Notes: generated by a model from the letters alone, not told the origin. DNA of 64,000 nt from Bacteroidia bacterium (GCA_009930305.1 RZYM01000010.1:1-64000), one strand, 5' to 3'; shown: positions 37,505 through 47,188, counted from the first letter of the stretch. Numbers and translations: made by a program.

Positions 37505-38478
37505 TATTGAAATATTTTCATCAATTCATCTAAGTTAGGACTTAAAATGATTTCTGTACGGCGATTACGTTTTCTTGCATCAGAAGTATTATCTGTATCA
37601 ACCGGATTATACTCACTTCTACCTGATGCAATTACACGCTCAGGTTCCAAATCTCCGCTCTTAAGTAAAATACGTACTATTGCAGTTGCACGTTTTACAC
37701 TTAAGTCCCAATTGTCTAATACATTTCCACTTCCATTGTATGGCACATTGTCAGTGTGTCCTTCAACCATAATGTTGATGTCTTTATGTTGAGCTAAAAC
37801 AGTAGATAATTTGCTGATTGCAGAAGCACCACGCGAATCTACATCCCATTTTCCGGACTGAAACAATAGTTGCTCGTCAAGTGATACATAAATTCTGCCG
37901 TTTTTGGTAGTAATTTGAAGACCATCTCCTTCGTAACTTGTCAATGCCTTTTTGATTTTTTCTTTAATCTCTTGCATTTTACGTTCTTTGTCGGCAATTA
38001 AGTTGGTCAATTCTGTGATTTTGGCATTTTGAAGCTCTAATTCTTTTTGCTTATCTGATAATTGTCGTTCTGCTTGAAATAAAGCATCTTCTCGTTTCAT
38101 TAACTCAGATTGTAATGCTTGAATTTCGGCCAACATGGCTTGTGCTTCTTCTTTACTTTTCGATGTTTGTAATTTTTCGAGAAGTGCACGGTTTTGTTCT
38201 TGCATGTTATTGCAATCATCTTGAACTCTACGTAATTCTTTTGATAGTTTGGCTGTGTCTGCATCAGCCTTAACTTTTAAAGCTTTGAGTCTAGTCAATT
38301 CTGCTTGTAATTCTTTGTTCTTTACATTTGCTGATGCTAAAGATTCGCCACATTTGCGAGCTTCATCGTAGTAGCGTGCTTCGCTTTCTTTTGCTTCGTT
38401 ATATTTTTCTTGAGTTACACAAGATGCTGCACTGATAACAATGCATAAAATTAAAATAGTCTTTTCAATTGTTTTCAT
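37504..38478 (-). CDS. OmpA-family peptidoglycan-binding lipoprotein with coiled coil
   Basis: A 324-residue outer-membrane lipoprotein with lipobox SAASC and lipidated C20. Residues about 25-170 are a long heptad-rich coiled coil. The OmpA/MotB C-terminal domain (about 200-315) includes LLFQSGKWDVDSRG, MVEGHTDNVPY, WDLSVKRATAIVRIL, ASGRSEYNP and NRRTEIILSP, which bind diaminopimelate of the cell wall. It is the first gene of its operon and has a -7 box upstream. The role is envelope anchoring. Confidence 0.93.
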   Translation of the reverse strand: MKTIEKTILILCIVISAASCVTQEKYNEAKESEARYYDEARKCGESLASANVKNKELQAELTRLKALKVKADADTAKLSKELRRVQDDCNNMQEQNRALLEKLQTSKSKEEAQAMLAEIQALQSELMKREDALFQAERQLSDKQKELELQNAKITELTNLIADKERKMQEIKEKIKKALTSYEGDGLQITTKNGRIYVSLDEQLLFQSGKWDVDSRGASAISKLSTVLAQHKDINIMVEGHTDNVPYNGSGNVLDNWDLSVKRATAIVRILLKSGDLEPERVIASGRSEYNPVDTDNTSDARKRNRRTEIILSPNLDELMKIFQ

Positions 38479-38511
38479 GGATTAAATCGTCTTATTTTGG
38501 TTTATGTTTTG

Positions 38512-38519
38512 CAAATGTA
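38512..38519 (-). promoter_or_regulatory. -7 promoter box (TACATTTG) of the OmpA-like operon
   Basis: TACATTTG on the minus strand matches TAnnTTTG and lies 33 bases before the ATG at 38478. The usual -33 element is not obvious. Confidence 0.6.
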
Positions 38520-38584
38520 GACAAAACCAAAACGCTTGTTGAATAAATTACAATTAATAATTATTAATTGCATAATTTATGTAG

Positions 38585-38592
38585 TATATTTG
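38585..38592 (+). promoter_or_regulatory. -7 promoter box (TATATTTG) of dxs
   Basis: TATATTTG matches TAnnTTTG and lies 45 bases before the dxs ATG at 38638. A TTG at 38568-38570 is nearer than the normal -33 spacing. Confidence 0.6.
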
Positions 38593-38637
38593 CATCTGAA
38601 TTAGACGAAACTAATAAAAATGTTTTGCCCGGTTTTT

Positions 38638-40533
38638 ATGAGCAATAAGTATCCATTGTTAAATACTATAGACTATCCGTCTGATTTACGCAAATTAGAC
38701 AAATCTCAGTTAAAGCAAGTGTGCGATGAACTCAGACTATTTATTATTGACCAATTGTCATGCAATCCCGGTCATTTAGCATCTAGTTTGGGGGCCGTTG
38801 AACTTACCGTTGCTTTGCATTATGTATTTGACACTCCTAATGATCGTATCGTATGGGATGTTGGACATCAAGCTTACGGACACAAAATTTTAACAGGACG
38901 AAGAGGTGTATTTAATACGAATCGAAAATTTAAGGGTATTAGCGGTTTCCCTAATCCTAAAGAGAGTAAATACGATTCTTTTATTTCAGGGCATGCTTCT
39001 AACTCGGTTTCAGCTGCATTGGGGATCTCAGTTGCCGATGAAATGCAGCACAATCATCATAACGTAATTGCTGTAATAGGTGATGGAGCGATGACCGGTG
39101 GGCTTGCTTTTGAAGGTTTGAATAATGTATGTGTGCATCCTAATAATCTTTTGATTATTTTGAATGACAACAATATGGCAATTGATAAACCGGTAGGAGG
39201 AATGAGTGAATACCTTATGGATATAACCACTTCAAAATATTATAATCGCTTACGTTTTAAAACCCATCATCTACTAAAGAAATTAGGTTTGATGAACGAC
39301 AATAAGAAAAATCGTTTTGTACGTTTCGCAAATTCTATTAAAAATATGGTTTCCGGGTCTAGTAATATTTTTGAAGGACTAAATATTAGATATTTCGGAC
39401 AATTGGATGGTCATGATATTAATCAATTGGTAAAAGTATTGAATGATATTAAGAATTTTGAAGGTCCTCGTGTATTGCATATAAAGACTATAAAGGGTAA
39501 AGGTTTTGCTCCGGCTGAACAGTCAGCTACAATATGGCACGCACCCGGATTATTTAATCCCGAAACCGGTGAACTGATTAAAAGTAAAGATGCCGAAAAT
39601 ATATCTTTATATCAAGATGTCTTTGGGCAAACGTTGTTAGAATTAGCTAGAAAAAATGATAAAATAGTTGGAATCACGCCTGCTATGCCAACCGGATGCT
39701 CGATGAATATAATGATGACAGAAATGCCTGACCGCGTTTTTGATGTTGGAATAGCAGAAGGTCATGCTGTTACTTTTTCGGCAGGTTTGGCTAAAGAAGG
39801 AATGATGCCATTTTGCAATATCTATTCGTCTTTTATGCAAAGAGCTTTTGATAACCTGATACATGATGTAGCTATTCAAAAACTCAACATTGTGTTATGT
39901 CTTGATAGAGCAGGATTAGTTGGAGCTGATGGACCAACTCATCATGGTGCATTTGATATATCGTATTTAAGATGCATTCCTAATTTGATCATTTCCGCAC
40001 CATTAAACGAATATGAATTGCGTAATTTGCTATATACAGCTCAATTACCCGAAAAAGGCCCGTTCGTTATAAGATATCCGCGCGGGAAAGGAGTAGGAGC
40101 AGAGTGGAAAAATCAAGAAATGAAAGAAATACCTATAGGTACCGGCAAAATGATGAAAGATGGTTCTAAAATTGCTATACTATCTTTAGGACATATAGGT
40201 AATGTTGCAAAAGATGCCATATTATCATTTAAAAATGATGCAGATAAATTTGCATGGTATGATATGCGTTTTGTAAAACCTTTGGATACTAAATTACTCG
40301 ATGAAATTGCGCAGAAATTCAAACAAATAGTTACAATTGAAGATGGTTCTTTAAAAGGAGGCTTTGGAAGTGCTGTCTTAGAATATTATTCTGACAATTC
40401 AGCTGATGTAAAAGTAAAACGAATAGGATTACCTGATAAATTTATTGAGCACGGGTCTCCTGATGATTTGTATAAAATGCTTGGTATGGATAAAAAGGGG
40501 ATCTACAACGCTTTAAAGGCTTTACTTAGATAG
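38638..40533 (+). CDS. dxs: 1-deoxy-D-xylulose-5-phosphate synthase
   Basis: A 631-residue thiamine diphosphate enzyme. It joins pyruvate and glyceraldehyde 3-phosphate in the first step of the MEP isoprenoid pathway and also feeds thiamine and pyridoxal synthesis (compare pdxA in this window). The cofactor motif GDGAMTGG begins at residue 148 and [15 protein letters not shown] follows. [20 protein letters not shown] and [18 protein letters not shown] are also visible. The ATG at 38638 is preferred over one 18 bases upstream because [11 protein letters not shown] is the conserved beginning. Its 3' end overlaps the convergent nnrD gene by 31 bases. Confidence 0.97.
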   Translation: MSNKYPLLNTIDYPSDLRKLDKSQLKQVCDELRLFIIDQLSCNPGHLASSLGAVELTVALHYVFDTPNDRIVWDVGHQAYGHKILTGRRGVFNTNRKFKGISGFPNPKESKYDSFISGHASNSVSAALGISVADEMQHNHHNVIAVIGDGAMTGGLAFEGLNNVCVHPNNLLIILNDNNMAIDKPVGGMSEYLMDITTSKYYNRLRFKTHHLLKKLGLMNDNKKNRFVRFANSIKNMVSGSSNIFEGLNIRYFGQLDGHDINQLVKVLNDIKNFEGPRVLHIKTIKGKGFAPAEQSATIWHAPGLFNPETGELIKSKDAENISLYQDVFGQTLLELARKNDKIVGITPAMPTGCSMNIMMTEMPDRVFDVGIAEGHAVTFSAGLAKEGMMPFCNIYSSFMQRAFDNLIHDVAIQKLNIVLCLDRAGLVGADGPTHHGAFDISYLRCIPNLIISAPLNEYELRNLLYTAQLPEKGPFVIRYPRGKGVGAEWKNQEMKEIPIGTGKMMKDGSKIAILSLGHIGNVAKDAILSFKNDADKFAWYDMRFVKPLDTKLLDEIAQKFKQIVTIEDGSLKGGFGSAVLEYYSDNSADVKVKRIGLPDKFIEHGSPDDLYKMLGMDKKGIYNALKALLR

Positions 40534-41318
40534 TTTACTATATCCCCTGATGTCATTGCTTCTTGCGATAGTTCTTCGGCTGCAAAGTCTCCGGCCAAAC
40601 CATGTATAAATACTCCTAATTTAGCTGCATCATAAGGTTTATATCCCTGAGCTAGAAGCCCTACTATTAAGCCGGTCAAAACGTCTCCACTGCCACCTGT
40701 TGCCATACCGGGATTACCTGTAGTATTAAAACTTATGTTTCCATCTGGACTTATTACTGCTGTTTTATGTCCTTTTAAAACAATTATGAGTTTATAATTT
40801 CGTGCAAAAATTATAGCTTTTTTTATTCTTTCATCGTGATTTTTACTTTCAGTAACTATGCGGTCAAATTCTATGTCGTGTGGTGTTAGAATAGTATTTT
40901 CAGGAATGATACTTTGTAAATTGAATTTGGCAATTAGATTGATTGCATCAGCATCTAATACCAAGTTGCGTTGATATCCTTTTAATAGATGCAATAATGA
41001 TTCGTATGATTTCGATGATGTCCCGATACCGCATCCGCAACCAATTGCATCATACTTACTATAATCGTGTTCTTTGCGCAAAAACATGGCTTCAGGCACA
41101 GAGATTTGCATTATATCATTGCCACGCGAATCTGAAAATACAGTTGTTAAACCGACACCGGATCTTATACATGCTTTTGTAGATAAAATTGCTGCACCCA
41201 TCATCCCCATACTACCAACTTGTAATAGAGCATGCCCATAATTGCCTTTATGGGAATCTAAATTGCGTGGTTTGCGTAATTTTCGTGCATCATCAATCGT
41301 AAAATAAGAACCTTCCAT
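40503..41318 (-). CDS. nnrD: ADP-dependent (S)-NAD(P)H-hydrate dehydratase
   Basis: A 271-residue ribokinase-fold repair enzyme that dehydrates damaged NAD(P)H hydrate. The family signature [15 protein letters not shown] lies near residue 217, with [17 protein letters not shown] and [11 protein letters not shown] before it. It lacks the N-terminal epimerase domain (NnrE) that is often fused in bacteria, so epimerase must be encoded elsewhere or be absent. The last ten codons overlap the end of dxs on the opposite strand by 31 bases. It lies 17 bases upstream of the metallo-hydrolase gene and may be co-transcribed with it. Confidence 0.93.
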   Translation of the reverse strand: MEGSYFTIDDARKLRKPRNLDSHKGNYGHALLQVGSMGMMGAAILSTKACIRSGVGLTTVFSDSRGNDIMQISVPEAMFLRKEHDYSKYDAIGCGCGIGTSSKSYESLLHLLKGYQRNLVLDADAINLIAKFNLQSIIPENTILTPHDIEFDRIVTESKNHDERIKKAIIFARNYKLIIVLKGHKTAVISPDGNISFNTTGNPGMATGGSGDVLTGLIVGLLAQGYKPYDAAKLGVFIHGLAGDFAAEELSQEAMTSGDIVNYLSKAFKAL

Positions 41319-41335
41319 TATGCTTATTTATATTA

Positions 41336-41974
41336 TTATACGTATGGATTTGAATCACGTTCATCACCTATAGTACTAATTTCGCCATGTCCGCTATATA
41401 TTTCGGTTTCATCAGGCAAAATCATAATTTTTTGAATCAAATTTCTGGTCAAATCCGAATAACTGCCACGTGGTAAATCAGTTCTACCGATACCTCCTTT
41501 AAATAATGAATCACCCGAGAATAGAGTGTTCTCAGATTCTGAATAGAATGCTATACTTCCCTTGCTGTGTCCGGGTATATGTATTACTCTGAATGAGGAG
41601 TTACCAATTGTTATTATATCTCCTTCATTAAGGTATCCTGATAGGGGTTGCGGTTTTTCATTGCATTCAATTCCAAAAATTGCAGCATGAGCGTTCATGA
41701 AATCCAATAGGCTCTCGTCTTCTTTATGAGCTTCTGGACCCACTCCAAATGTTTCTTTAATAAAGTGATTACCAAAGCAATGATCTAAGTGTAGATGTGT
41801 GTTTAAAACTCGGTCTACAATTAATTCATGATTCTTTATATAATCAGCAAAAGTTTGTTTTTCGATAGTACTCAAACATCCTGCATCGATAATAAGACAA
41901 TGTTTAGTCTTTTCATCAATTACTAAATAAGTGTTTTCTTCTAATGGATTGAAGACAAATCGTTTAATGTACAT
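41336..41974 (-). CDS. MBL-fold metallo-hydrolase (glyoxalase II-like)
   Basis: A 212-residue zinc hydrolase. The metal-binding motif THLHLDHCFGNH is followed by IPGHSKGSIAFY, SGDSLFKGGIGRTDLP and YSGHGEISTIGDE, all in the usual order for the family. It resembles small hydroxyacylglutathione hydrolase-like proteins of Bacteroidota; the natural substrate is unknown. The ATG at 41974 (MYIKRFVFNPLEENTY) is chosen over an upstream start that overlaps rsmG. It follows rsmG by four bases on the same strand. Confidence 0.92.
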   Translation of the reverse strand: MYIKRFVFNPLEENTYLVIDEKTKHCLIIDAGCLSTIEKQTFADYIKNHELIVDRVLNTHLHLDHCFGNHFIKETFGVGPEAHKEDESLLDFMNAHAAIFGIECNEKPQPLSGYLNEGDIITIGNSSFRVIHIPGHSKGSIAFYSESENTLFSGDSLFKGGIGRTDLPRGSYSDLTRNLIQKIMILPDETEIYSGHGEISTIGDERDSNPYV

Positions 41975-41978
41975 AAAT

Positions 41979-42599
41979 TTATAATGGTAGATAGATTGCT
42001 TTTTTTGTTTCAAAGTAAGTTTCTTCGAAGAATTCTGATAGTTCATACATACTGGCTATCTTTTTGTATGCTTGAATCTCATCATTTAATTCTCCACCTT
42101 TTAAGCATATAAGTCCGTTGGGTAGGGCATTATTTTGTGTTCGTTTAATATTTTTCTTACAGACTCTCACAAGATCAGAAAGTGGCATTGCTGCGCGACT
42201 TACAGCAAAATCAAACATACCCTTTTCGCTTTCCATACGACTATTTGAAAAAGTTACATTTTTAAGACCAATAGAGTTGGCAATTTCTGTTGCAACTCGA
42301 ATTTTTTTTCCGATGGAATCGACTAAATAAAATGATACTTCAGGAAACATTATTGCAAGTGGAATACCAGGAAATCCGCCACCGGTGCCGATATCTACTA
42401 TAGTAGTACCAGGTTTGAAAGATAGTATTTTTGCAATAGCTAAACTATGTAAAATATGGTGCTCGTATAGCTGTTCAATGTCTTTACGCGAAATAACATT
42501 GATTTTTGCGTTCCATTCGGGATAAAATTCGCCGAGTTGAACAAACATGCGAATTTGTGTATCGTTTAATTGAGGAAAATAGTGTATTATTTTTTCCAT
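41979..42599 (-). CDS. rsmG: 16S rRNA (guanine-N7) methyltransferase RsmG
   Basis: A 206-residue SAM-dependent enzyme that makes m7G527 in 16S rRNA. EFYPEWNAKINVISRKDIE and the HHILHSLAIA segment precede the SAM-binding VDIGTGGGFPGIPLA; VSRAAMPLSDL follows. The start codon lies only five bases from a -7 promoter box on the same strand, so the message may be nearly leaderless. The gene is divergent from the HMA-like gene. Confidence 0.96.
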   Translation of the reverse strand: MEKIIHYFPQLNDTQIRMFVQLGEFYPEWNAKINVISRKDIEQLYEHHILHSLAIAKILSFKPGTTIVDIGTGGGFPGIPLAIMFPEVSFYLVDSIGKKIRVATEIANSIGLKNVTFSNSRMESEKGMFDFAVSRAAMPLSDLVRVCKKNIKRTQNNALPNGLICLKGGELNDEIQAYKKIASMYELSEFFEETYFETKKAIYLPL

Positions 42600-42604
42600 G
42601 GCGA

Positions 42605-42612
42605 CAAAGGTA
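42605..42612 (-). promoter_or_regulatory. -7 promoter box (TACCTTTG) of rsmG, close to the start codon
   Basis: TACCTTTG on the minus strand matches TAnnTTTG. Its last base is five bases from the first base of the rsmG ATG, so the transcription start should fall at or beside the start codon. Confidence 0.6.
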
Positions 42613-42624
42613 CATTAAAATCAG

Positions 42625-42632
42625 TATATTTG
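42625..42632 (+). promoter_or_regulatory. -7 promoter box (TATATTTG) of the HMA-like gene
   Basis: TATATTTG matches TAnnTTTG and lies 35 bases before the ATG at 42668. It is only 12 bases from the opposing rsmG box, so the two promoters probably interfere. Confidence 0.6.
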
Positions 42633-42667
42633 CAGCATGTTTTAATCTAAATTTTAAAAGTATATAT

Positions 42668-43015
42668 ATGAAGAGAGCAGCTTATTTATTGTGCTTATTG
42701 ATGTTTTTTAATGTCAGTTTGCAGGCTAAAAATAAACCGGTTAAAATTGAAACTACATTCCTTGTTGTAATGGATAAAAATGCCGAGACTAAAATTGGCA
42801 ATGCACTAAAGAAAGAAGAAGGTATAAAAAAATATGAGATAGACGCTTCAAAACAAACAGTTGTAATCGCCTTCCAATCAGATAAAAATACTGTTAGTAA
42901 TTTACTTAAGGTAATAAGAAATTTAGGTTATACTGCATTAGCACAAGAAACAGGTTGCTTTGGCAGCAAAGAAGGATGCATTAACGCTATGCATCCCGAA
43001 AATACTATGCCTTAA
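42668..43015 (+). CDS. Secreted HMA-fold-like protein lacking the metal CxxC
   Basis: A 115-residue protein with a signal peptide (about 1-20, AYLLCLLMFFNVSLQA). Residues about 25-90 follow the heavy-metal-associated ferredoxin-like pattern: TTFLVVMD, then a helix KIGNALKKEEGIKKYEID, a strand KQTVVIAFQS and a helix NLLKVIRNLGYTA. The loop that should hold CxxC reads MDKNAETK, so canonical metal binding is lost. Two Cys remain near the C-terminus (GCFGSKEGC). It may have become a redox, sensing or protein-binding domain. The ATG at 42668 is used because the long upstream frame lies antisense to rsmG. It ends 14 bases from rnfA, convergent. Confidence 0.8.
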   Translation: MKRAAYLLCLLMFFNVSLQAKNKPVKIETTFLVVMDKNAETKIGNALKKEEGIKKYEIDASKQTVVIAFQSDKNTVSNLLKVIRNLGYTALAQETGCFGSKEGCINAMHPENTMP

Positions 43016-43028
43016 ATATTATTGTTGA

Positions 43029-43601
43029 TTATACAACACCGGAGAATCCCATAAATGCCATAGCTAAAAGGCCTGCTGTTATTAAAGCTATTGGCATTCC
43101 TTTAATCGCTTCGGGTATTTTGGCAAGGCTTAATTGTTCTCTTATTCCTGCAAATAAGATTAATGCTAAACCATATCCGACAGCTGTTGAAATAGCAAAC
43201 ACAACACTTTCTATTAAGCTATAATCTTTTTGTATAACTAGTATTACTACTCCTAAAATAGTACAATTAGTTGTGATTAATGGTAAAAAGACGCCTAATG
43301 CTTGATATAGGGCGGGAGATGACTTTTTAAGTATTATTTCTACCATTTGTACAAGTGCTGCAATAACCAAAATAAATGCTATTGTTTGTAGGTAACCCAA
43401 ATTAAGAGGATTTAGTACGTAGTATTGCAATAAGTAAGTGCATATCGTAGCTAATGTCATTACAAATGCTACAGCTCCGGACATTCCCAATGCAGTGCTT
43501 ATCTTTTTAGATACACCTAAGAATGGACAAATACCTAGGAATTGTGCAAATACTATGTTATTTACAAAAACAGCTGCTATAAATATAATAATGTATTCCA
43601 T
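43029..43601 (-). CDS. rnfA: Rnf complex subunit RnfA
   Basis: A 190-residue inner-membrane protein with six membrane segments and the conserved FVNNIVFAQFLGICPFLGVS near the N-terminus and PLITTNCTILGV in the middle. These Cys residues hold an iron-sulfur cluster within the membrane in this family. RnfA pairs with RnfE in the ion-translocating ferredoxin:NAD+ oxidoreductase. It is the last gene of the rnf operon, 15 bases after rnfE. Confidence 0.95.
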   Translation of the reverse strand: MEYIIIFIAAVFVNNIVFAQFLGICPFLGVSKKISTALGMSGAVAFVMTLATICTYLLQYYVLNPLNLGYLQTIAFILVIAALVQMVEIILKKSSPALYQALGVFLPLITTNCTILGVVILVIQKDYSLIESVVFAISTAVGYGLALILFAGIREQLSLAKIPEAIKGMPIALITAGLLAMAFMGFSGVV

Positions 43602-43616
43602 TGTGATTAGTTTTAT

Positions 43617-44228
43617 TTATGCTTTTTGTGTGCTTTTACCTGTGTTGTTTTTAATATGATTTGATAGGGCGATAAGTAGACCTAATACAATAAAACCGCC
43701 TGGTGCCAATACAAATAATAGCATGTTGTATTGCTCATTAATTATTGGCATTGATAATATACTGCCACTTCCAAGTAATTCTCTTACAAAGCCTAATAAG
43801 CCAAGCGCAAAAGTAAATCCTAGTCCCATTCCAAATCCGTCTAATGCGGAGTCAAATACGCTGTGTTTTGCAGCAAATGCTTCTGCACGTCCAAGTACTA
43901 TGCAATTAACCACTATAAGTGGAATAAATAGTCCTAAACTGCTATATAATTCAGGAGTATATGCTTCCATGCACATTTGTAGAACAGTTACAAAGGCTGC
44001 TATTACAATAATGTATGCAGGAATGTGAACTTTGTCAGGAATAAGATTTTTTAATGATGAAATCACGATATTTGAGCCAATAAGTACAAATGTTGTAGCA
44101 AGTCCCATACTCATACCGTTCAATGCGGAAGTTGTAGTACCTAAAGTTGGACACATTCCGAGTAGCAGTACAAATGTCGGATTCTCTTTGAATAATCCGT
44201 TTAGAATGATTTTAAATTTATCGTTCAT
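43617..44228 (-). CDS. rnfE: Rnf complex subunit RnfE
   Basis: A 203-residue inner-membrane subunit homologous to RnfA. LLGMCPTLGTTTSALNGMSMG holds the conserved Cys, and LIVVNCIVLGRAEAFA the second one. About six membrane segments are visible. It lies between rnfG and rnfA, as in other Bacteroidota. Confidence 0.95.
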   Translation of the reverse strand: MNDKFKIILNGLFKENPTFVLLLGMCPTLGTTTSALNGMSMGLATTFVLIGSNIVISSLKNLIPDKVHIPAYIIVIAAFVTVLQMCMEAYTPELYSSLGLFIPLIVVNCIVLGRAEAFAAKHSVFDSALDGFGMGLGFTFALGLLGFVRELLGSGSILSMPIINEQYNMLLFVLAPGGFIVLGLLIALSNHIKNNTGKSTQKA

Positions 44229-44256
44229 GATGTATGGTTAATGAATATGTGTTTGA

Positions 44257-44856
44257 TTAATGATGTTTTTTGTCGTGATGTTCAACTGATGTTGCAGAAC
44301 TTACTCCATCATGGCTGCCATTATTATATGTTTTATATGCTTCATTTATTGTATTCAAAAATGCTCTTGAAGTTATAGTTGCAGCAGTAATAGCATCAAT
44401 ATCGCCACCATCTTTAGATACTTTTAAATTGCCTTTTTTAGGTGATTTTCCTATAATAGAACTCTTTTTCTTAAACCACTCAGCCATTTGTGACCCAAGT
44501 CCGGGTGTTTCCTTATGAGATAAAACAGTATAATTTATTATTTCTCCATTGGTATTAAAACCTACCATTATATTAAAGTCTCCTCCAAATCCTTTACCAA
44601 CAGCATTTACTGCAGTTCCAACAAGTTTATCGTTATTATAGCATTTAAATACGATCATTTCGTTAATAGTATCAGTCTCCATATATGTAAACTCAGGAAC
44701 GACTGCTTTAATAGCTTTGCTTTGATTTTGCTGCTTTGATTCTTTAATAGGACCGGCTGTTATATCATTTACAAAAGCGAGTAATCCACCAACTACTAAA
44801 CTAATTACTGTTAGGGAAATGGTCATTCCCTTAAAGTTTGATTCTACTTTTTTCAT
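44257..44856 (-). CDS. rnfG: Rnf complex subunit RnfG
   Basis: A 199-residue membrane-anchored periplasmic subunit. One membrane segment lies at about 12-30 (TISLTVISLVVGGLLAFV). The FMN attachment motif DAITAATITS places the covalent flavin on T160. HKETPGLGSQM precedes it as in homologues. The C-terminus is His/Lys rich (HHDKKHH). It overlaps the rnfD stop by four bases. Confidence 0.93.
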   Translation of the reverse strand: MKKVESNFKGMTISLTVISLVVGGLLAFVNDITAGPIKESKQQNQSKAIKAVVPEFTYMETDTINEMIVFKCYNNDKLVGTAVNAVGKGFGGDFNIMVGFNTNGEIINYTVLSHKETPGLGSQMAEWFKKKSSIIGKSPKKGNLKVSKDGGDIDAITAATITSRAFLNTINEAYKTYNNGSHDGVSSATSVEHHDKKHH

Positions 44857-45815
44857 TTTTGCTTTCCTCCAAAACGTTTAGGTTTAATATAATTGTTAAG
44901 TAAGGGTGTTACAGCATTCATAATAAGTATGGCAAAAGACATTCCTTCGGGATAAGCCCCAAATAAACGTATTACTACTGTTATAATTCCTATACCTATA
45001 CCATAGATTATCTGTCCGGAATGTGACATTGGTGATGTAACATAATCAGTAGCCATAAAAATAGCTCCTAATAAGACACCTCCACATAAAATTTGAGTTA
45101 ATGGATTTGCATAAGTAGAAGGATCAATCGCATACATTATACCGGTAAAAACAAGTATTGTTGATATAATGCTTACAGGTATGTGCCATGTAATTGTACG
45201 GCTAGCTAAAAGGTAAACACCTCCGATTAAAAGTGCAATTGCAGATATTTCGCCCATACTGCCACCAATTTGTCCGATTAAAAGGTCTATTTGTGAAGGC
45301 ATCCCTTCTAATTTGTATTTTATTATGGATAGCGGGGTAGCAGCTGTTTCAGCATCCATATAATTCATAGAAAAGGGTAGTGGTTTAGGCCAAGTTGTCA
45401 TTGCTGCAGGAAATGATATTAACAGGAAAACACGACCTACAAGAGCAGGATTAAAAGGGTTGTTTCCTATACCGCCGAAACACATTTTACCAAGACTAAT
45501 TGCCACAAAAGCACCTATTATCACCATCCACCATGGCAGGTTTGATGGTAAATTAAATGCTAGAAGTAATCCTGTTAATATCGCAGAACCATCATAAATT
45601 GTGGGTTTAACTTTTAGGATGAATTTTTGTATAAGGTATTCGAATAGTACGCAAGATACAACAGATATTAAACTGACGATTAAAGCGCCTAATCCGAAAA
45701 AGTATAATGCAAACAAATATGCCGGTATAAGTGCGATTAACACATTATACATCTTCTTTTCGACTGAATCACCACTATGAATATGTGGTGCAGGAGAAAT
45801 AATAATAGGTTTCAT
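44853..45815 (-). CDS. rnfD: Rnf complex subunit RnfD
   Basis: A 320-residue integral membrane subunit with about nine membrane segments. The flavin attachment motif ETAATPLS places covalent FMN on T160. Other landmarks are SPAPHIHSGDSVEKKMYNV near the N-terminus, GGIGNNPFNPALVGR and MATDYVTSPMSHSGQIIYG. It belongs to the RnfD/NqrB family. The start lies 41 bases after the rnfC stop and its stop overlaps the rnfG start. Confidence 0.95.
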   Translation of the reverse strand: MKPIIISPAPHIHSGDSVEKKMYNVLIALIPAYLFALYFFGLGALIVSLISVVSCVLFEYLIQKFILKVKPTIYDGSAILTGLLLAFNLPSNLPWWMVIIGAFVAISLGKMCFGGIGNNPFNPALVGRVFLLISFPAAMTTWPKPLPFSMNYMDAETAATPLSIIKYKLEGMPSQIDLLIGQIGGSMGEISAIALLIGGVYLLASRTITWHIPVSIISTILVFTGIMYAIDPSTYANPLTQILCGGVLLGAIFMATDYVTSPMSHSGQIIYGIGIGIITVVIRLFGAYPEGMSFAILIMNAVTPLLNNYIKPKRFGGKQK

Positions 45816-45856
45816 TCAAAGTTTATATTAGAAAACAATTAAATATTGTTCTATGA

Positions 45857-47188
45857 TTATTTTGTAACTCTTGATTTTATGATAGACATGACTTCGGATT
45901 TGCCCATACGAACATAATCTAAAATAGGTCTGTGACTTGGACATGTAAACATACAACTTCCACATTCAATGCAGTCTGTTACATGGCTCTCTTCTAATTT
46001 ATCCCAAATTTTTAATTCGCTTAATCTACCTAGTAAAAATGGTTCAAGCCCCATTGGACATGCGTATACACATTTGCCACATCTTATACAAGTACTCGGT
46101 TCTAGCCTTTTTGCTTGTTTTTCGGGTAAAAGTAATAAACCTGAGCTACGTTTTGTTGCAGGAATATCAGTGGTTAAAAAAGCACGTCCCATCATAGGAC
46201 CGCCACCAATTATTTTTCCTGTATTTTCAGGCGTTCCACCTGCCATTTTTAAGGCATCAGATAATGAAGTACCTATTCTTATTTTAAAATTACCCGGATG
46301 TAATAATTCCGGACCGGTAATAGTAACAAAAACGTCAATAAGTGGCTTGTTTAGTTGAACGGCTTCATATACAGCGAATACAGTTGCAACATTTTGAACT
46401 ACAACTCCTACTGATGCAGGTATAGCTCCACTTTTAACTTCACGATTTGTACATGCTTGTATTAATTGTTTCTCACCACCTTGTGGATATTTCGTTTTAA
46501 GCGGTAAAACTTCAATATTTTCGTGTAATCGTGTTATTTTCTCTAAATATTCAATTGCATCAGCTTTGTTATTCTCAATTCCAATAATTGCTTTATCAAC
46601 TTCAAGTGCCTTCATTAAAATGCTTATACCTACAATTATTTCTTCTCCCTTTTCAATCATAAGTTGATGATTATGAGTTAAATAAGGCTCGCATTCTACA
46701 GCGTTGATAATTAAAGTGTCAATTTTGCAATTAGGTGGTGGACATAGTTTAATGTGAGTAGGGAAGCAAGCTCCGCCTAATCCTACAATACCTGCATCAG
46801 TAATTTTTTGTATAATTTCTTTCGATGAAAGTGCATAATTTGGAACAAGTTGATTTGAAGTATCAATACCTTCTAACCATTCATCACCCTCAACATTTAT
46901 ATATACTGCAGGTTTTTTATATCCAAAAGAATCGATGTATGTATCAATTTTGCTTATTGTGCCAGATACCGAGCTATGTGTATTTGCTGACATAAAGCCG
47001 CTAGCTTTACCAATCAATTGTCCTACTTTAACTTTATCTCCAACGGCTACGATAGGGGTAGAAGGAGCTCCAATATGTTGGTCAAGAGGAATTATTACTT
47101 GCTCAGGTATGGGAATATTTTCAATTCTCACACTTTTTGAGAGCTTATTATCTTGCGGATGAATTCCGCCAATTTTAAACGTTTTCAT
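45857..47188 (-). CDS. rnfC: Rnf complex subunit RnfC
   Basis: A 443-residue cytoplasmic subunit that binds NADH and FMN. The N-terminal region has GGIHPQDNK and IPLDQHIGAPS; LGGACFPTHIKL, INAVECEPYLTHNH and YPQGGEKQLIQA follow. Two 4Fe-4S motifs near the C-terminus read CIRCGKCVYACP and CIECGSCMFTCP. The start overlaps the end of rnfB by 14 bases. It is the entry or exit point for electrons from NAD(H). Confidence 0.96.
   Translation of the reverse strand: MKTFKIGGIHPQDNKLSKSVRIENIPIPEQVIIPLDQHIGAPSTPIVAVGDKVKVGQLIGKASGFMSANTHSSVSGTISKIDTYIDSFGYKKPAVYINVEGDEWLEGIDTSNQLVPNYALSSKEIIQKITDAGIVGLGGACFPTHIKLCPPPNCKIDTLIINAVECEPYLTHNHQLMIEKGEEIIVGISILMKALEVDKAIIGIENNKADAIEYLEKITRLHENIEVLPLKTKYPQGGEKQLIQACTNREVKSGAIPASVGVVVQNVATVFAVYEAVQLNKPLIDVFVTITGPELLHPGNFKIRIGTSLSDALKMAGGTPENTGKIIGGGPMMGRAFLTTDIPATKRSSGLLLLPEKQAKRLEPSTCIRCGKCVYACPMGLEPFLLGRLSELKIWDKLEESHVTDCIECGSCMFTCPSHRPILDYVRMGKSEVMSIIKSRVTK

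Noticed and set aside
42506-42667. N-terminal extension of the HMA-like protein
   Set aside because: It lies antisense to rsmG and across both promoters; the signal peptide starts at 42668.
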